Source: UMGS1696 sp964621165 (GTDB lineage: Bacteria > Bacillota > Clostridia > Oscillospirales > CAG-272). Taken from it: DNA of 64,000 nt. The stretch lies in NCBI GenBank assembly GCA_964621165.1, contig CAZULC010000008.1:17172-81171 (forward strand). Reading direction: 5' to 3'. Both the position numbers and the translations under genes were made by a program. Shown one piece after another: positions 61,489 through 64,000 of the stretch. Within the stretch, counting starts at the first letter, position 1. Each line of letters opens with the position of its first letter. The notes below the pieces were generated by a model. It was given only the letters and a program-made list of their open reading frames with translations. It was not told where the DNA came from and did not search any database.

Positions 61489-62484
61489 ATGAACAACATA
61501 AAACTCGGCATAATCGGCACCAATTTTGTCTCGGATTGGCTTTGCGACGCGGTGGACCTGACGGAGGGAATCGAGAACGCGGCGGTGTATTCGAGGACGG
61601 AGGAGAAGGGGCGCGAGTTTGCCGCAAAGCATGGGATTCCCACAGTTTATACCGACATGGATGCGTTTCTCTCGTCGGACATTGACGAGGTTTACATCGC
61701 CTCGCCGAACTTCCTGCATCACGACCAAGCCATAAACGCCGTGCGCCACGGGAAGCATGTGCTGCTCGAAAAACCTGCAGCTCTGTCGGTGGCTGAGTTT
61801 GACGAAATTCTCATGGAAGCCGAAAAATACGGCGTGAAAGTCATGGAAGCAATGCGTCCGGCTCACGACCCGATTCTGGAGATGGCACGGGAACAACTCG
61901 GGGACATCGGAACCCTGCGCCGTGCAGTGTTTGACTTTTGTCAGTATTCTTCCCGGTATGACAGATTCAAAAAGGGTGAGATTCTCAACGCATTCAATCC
62001 CGCTCTCGGAAATGCCGCCGTCATGGATATCGGAGTCTACGCAATCCATGTCTGTGTGTCCCTATTCGGTAAACCCGACGGAATTATCGCAAAATCCGTG
62101 AAGCTGCACAATGGTATGGAAGGAATGGGGGATGTGTTTGTTGATTACGGAGATTTTCAGGCTGAGGTTGTGTACTCAAAAATCACGGATTCCGCATTTC
62201 CGTCGGTCTTAACCGGAGAGGAAGGGTACATCATACTTGGCAAGCTGTCGACAATGGAGTCCCTCAGCATCAAGAAGCGGGGCGGGGAAGAGACGGTCCT
62301 CTCTGGCGGAAGATTTAAAGACTCCGGAAAGGCGACGAACATGATATATGAAGTCTCGGACTTTGTAAAAATAGTAAACGGCAAACTGTCAGATGAAAAA
62401 TTCAACAAAAATACCCGCCAGACTTTGGAGATAATAGACGAAATTCGTCGACAGAACGGTATTGAATTCGCGATAGGAGGTTAA
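61489..62484 (+). CDS. Gfo/Idh/MocA family oxidoreductase
   Basis: A 331 aa NAD(P)-dependent oxidoreductase. The N-terminal Rossmann fold is LGIIGTNFVSDW, the catalytic EKP appears in LLEKPAALS, and the C-terminal domain has the GNAAVMDIGVYAIH segment where family members keep a catalytic Asp/His. Substrate unknown, probably a sugar or polyol. It lies 39 nt after queA and may be co-transcribed with it. Confidence 0.88.
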   Translation: MNNIKLGIIGTNFVSDWLCDAVDLTEGIENAAVYSRTEEKGREFAAKHGIPTVYTDMDAFLSSDIDEVYIASPNFLHHDQAINAVRHGKHVLLEKPAALSVAEFDEILMEAEKYGVKVMEAMRPAHDPILEMAREQLGDIGTLRRAVFDFCQYSSRYDRFKKGEILNAFNPALGNAAVMDIGVYAIHVCVSLFGKPDGIIAKSVKLHNGMEGMGDVFVDYGDFQAEVVYSKITDSAFPSVLTGEEGYIILGKLSTMESLSIKKRGGEETVLSGGRFKDSGKATNMIYEVSDFVKIVNGKLSDEKFNKNTRQTLEIIDEIRRQNGIEFAIGG

Positions 62485-62584
62485 ATTTGATAAAAATACG
62501 GTAAAATTAACAAAATATTCAACAATATTATGCTTTGTTAGAGTATAATATATTAAAAACTAAAATTTATTGGAATTATAAATA

Positions 62585-63904
62585 ATGAAAATGTTAAACA
62601 GAAAAATCATAAGTTTAACGCTTGCCGCTTCAATCCTGATGACAGCCGCGTCCTGTACGGCAAAAAATCCGACATCGGACGAGAAAACAAACCCGACGGA
62701 GGCCGAAGAGACGACTTTGGATGACGTGGCAGAGATGGCTGACGACACTGAGCCCGAGTCCGAAACCGAGACTGAGAAAACCGTGCCGCACAAGGAAATA
62801 CCGGAACCAGCAGTGAAAACCCTCGACAAGGTGCTGTCGCTTGAAGACTACCCATTGGATCTCGAGGAAAGCGCGCGGATTCTTCTCGCGAAGGTCAGGG
62901 ATGAGCTGACCAACGAAAAAACAGGAATAGCCTATGAATTTCTGGGGAAGCGGCAGATTTCTTTCCTGTGGCCTTTTTCTGTGCTTTTGGAATCGGTGAG
63001 TGCGCTTTACGAGTGTGACACATCCGACGAGGACCTGCGGGAATATTACATAACTCTGCTCGACAAATTCCTCCCACGCTATCAGTCGAAAACGGTGAGC
63101 AAATACCGGGCGTATTCCTCTACAACAAGCGACGGCGACAGGTATTACGACGACAACGAGTGGATTGTGATTGAGCTGATCCGTGCGTACAGGCTCCTTG
63201 GAAACGAGGAATATCTGGACAACGCGAAGGAACTTGCGGAATATGTCTACAGCGGCTGGGTCGAGTCTTCCGGCGGCATAAGATGGATCGAAAAGGGAGA
63301 CACATGCAACACTTGTTCAAACGGCCCCGCGGCAGTTCTGTCCTGCATGCTGTACGAGCAAACCGGCGACAAGTATTACTACGACTGGGCTGTTAAAATT
63401 TATGAATGGACGAAGGATAATCTGGCGGCGCCTGATGGTACATATTACGACAACATTAAAATAAAAGGCGGAAGCGTCGATCAGAACAAGTATCCATATA
63501 ATACAGGTACGATGATTGTGTCCGGCGTAATGTTGTATAAAATCACTGGAGACGAGTGTTATCTTGAAGAAGCGAGAAAGAGCGCGGCAGGCGGTGCAAA
63601 TGTGTTTATAAAGCAGATTGGAAGCCGCTATGTAGTGACAAACAGTCATCCGTGGTTCAATTCATGGCTTCTCGAAGGTTTTATTGAACTGTTTGAGGCC
63701 GATACGGAAGAGGGCTTCACGTCAGACTACATAAACGAGTTCTATGCGGTTCTCAGCGAGGCAGTGAAGCGCGCGGGGGATGGTATATATGTAGGAAAGT
63801 CGTGGGTGTCGAAAGCAGACAGCGAAGTCGAGCTCATTCATCAGGCAGGCACAGTGAGAGCATTAGCGCAGCTTGCAAAAGTAATAAACGAATACGCCGA
63901 TTGA
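62585..63904 (+). CDS. lipoprotein, GH76-like glycosidase
   Basis: A 439 aa secreted lipoprotein (lipobox TAASC, Cys24) with an acidic, Thr/Glu-rich linker (about 26-75) and an (alpha/alpha)6-type domain. It has the GH76 catalytic pair in YYDDNEW (D189, D190), GGIRWIE, and the YNTGTMIVSGVMLYKITG helix. GH76 enzymes are endo-alpha-1,6-mannanases. The resemblance is by pattern only; the surrounding genes do not form a clear mannan utilisation locus. No strong SD is visible. Confidence 0.72.
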   Translation: MKMLNRKIISLTLAASILMTAASCTAKNPTSDEKTNPTEAEETTLDDVAEMADDTEPESETETEKTVPHKEIPEPAVKTLDKVLSLEDYPLDLEESARILLAKVRDELTNEKTGIAYEFLGKRQISFLWPFSVLLESVSALYECDTSDEDLREYYITLLDKFLPRYQSKTVSKYRAYSSTTSDGDRYYDDNEWIVIELIRAYRLLGNEEYLDNAKELAEYVYSGWVESSGGIRWIEKGDTCNTCSNGPAAVLSCMLYEQTGDKYYYDWAVKIYEWTKDNLAAPDGTYYDNIKIKGGSVDQNKYPYNTGTMIVSGVMLYKITGDECYLEEARKSAAGGANVFIKQIGSRYVVTNSHPWFNSWLLEGFIELFEADTEEGFTSDYINEFYAVLSEAVKRAGDGIYVGKSWVSKADSEVELIHQAGTVRALAQLAKVINEYAD

Positions 63905-63967
63905 TTTTGCGGTATTGTAAAGATTGTATAAAATTGTATTTTCTAGAAGAAATTTGAAAAAAGGGTA

Positions 63968-63996
63968 TTGACAAGGGGAATAAGATGTGGTATAAT
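63968..63996 (+). promoter_or_regulatory. consensus sigma-A promoter reading out of the window
   Basis: TTGACA (63968-63973) and TATAAT (63991-63996) are separated by 17 bp, both at consensus. The transcript would start about 4 nt beyond the window edge, so its gene is not visible. Confidence 0.85.
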
Positions 63997-64000
63997 AAGC

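Noticed and set aside
60943..62049. Long minus-strand ORF (368 codons) opposite queA and the oxidoreductase gene
   Set aside because: It has no motif, no SD and lies wholly opposite two genes with clear family motifs; it is a shadow of biased codon use.
1..64000. CRISPR arrays, insertion sequences, prophage, tRNA or rRNA genes
   Set aside because: No regularly spaced repeats, transposase or integrase motifs, phage structural genes, or cloverleaf/rRNA sequences were recognised by eye on either strand.

Overview
The window looks like chromosomal core sequence from an endospore-forming, Gram-positive Clostridia-type bacterium, probably an uncultured member of the Oscillospirales (an inference from gene content and order, not from any search). 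Evidence includes the end of a spoIIIA operon (spoIIIAD-AE-AF-AG-AH), yqfC-yqfD followed by phoH-ybeY-era-recO, a ylbJ-like gene, a cwlD-like amidase and a ctsR-mcsA-mcsB-clpC stress operon with CtsR boxes. Promoters are sigma-A-like with 17-18 bp spacers, and intergenic DNA is A+T-rich. I see no phage, insertion sequence, CRISPR array, rRNA or tRNA gene.

Layout. 1-2990: spoIIIA operon and a bidirectional terminator. 3003-15626 (minus): a three-gene ABC-2 exporter, an acyl-CoA synthetase, hisS, a broken nucleoside phosphorylase, radA with a GNAT gene, a cell-wall amidase and an FtsX-type ABC pair. 15797-23725 (minus): one long aromatic operon with the genes for all seven shikimate steps plus tyrA, preceded by a leader region. 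23818-36831: ppk2, recG, an esterase, aspS, a MazG-HAD fusion, a broken serine hydrolase, an rRNA methyltransferase, prfB, ylbJ and yqfCD. 36844-44845: phoH-ybeY-(frameshifted kinase-like gene)-era-recO, a broken MATE transporter and mutS2. 45094-52560: a sugar isomerase/rhamnulokinase pair, two lipoproteins (CapA-like and amidase), an AEC transporter, a GyrI-like protein and a SIS-domain protein. 52670-57446: ctsR-mcsA-mcsB-clpC. 57506-64000: dapA-dapB-TIM-barrel operon (minus), queA, an oxidoreductase, a GH76-like lipoprotein and a promoter reading out of the window.

The most interesting element is the aromatic operon leader. A perfect-spacing sigma-A promoter (23697-23725) is followed by a 25-codon ORF with its own Shine-Dalgarno site; seven of its residues 14-21 are Tyr or Phe. 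Its control codons lie in one arm of a perfect 9-bp inverted repeat, a second long-range helix pairs the beginning of the ORF with sequence just after its stop, and an intrinsic terminator stands before the DAHP synthase gene. This has the architecture of ribosome-mediated attenuation sensing Tyr/Phe-tRNA charging. The TyrA here (279 aa) is too short to carry the C-terminal ACT domain found in many Firmicutes, which fits control at the transcript level.

A second theme is gene decay: five genes (nucleoside phosphorylase, GNAT in the aro operon, serine hydrolase, kinase-like gene, MATE transporter) carry frameshifts and/or nonsense codons while their neighbours are intact. All three stop codons occur as lesions, which argues against stop-codon reassignment.
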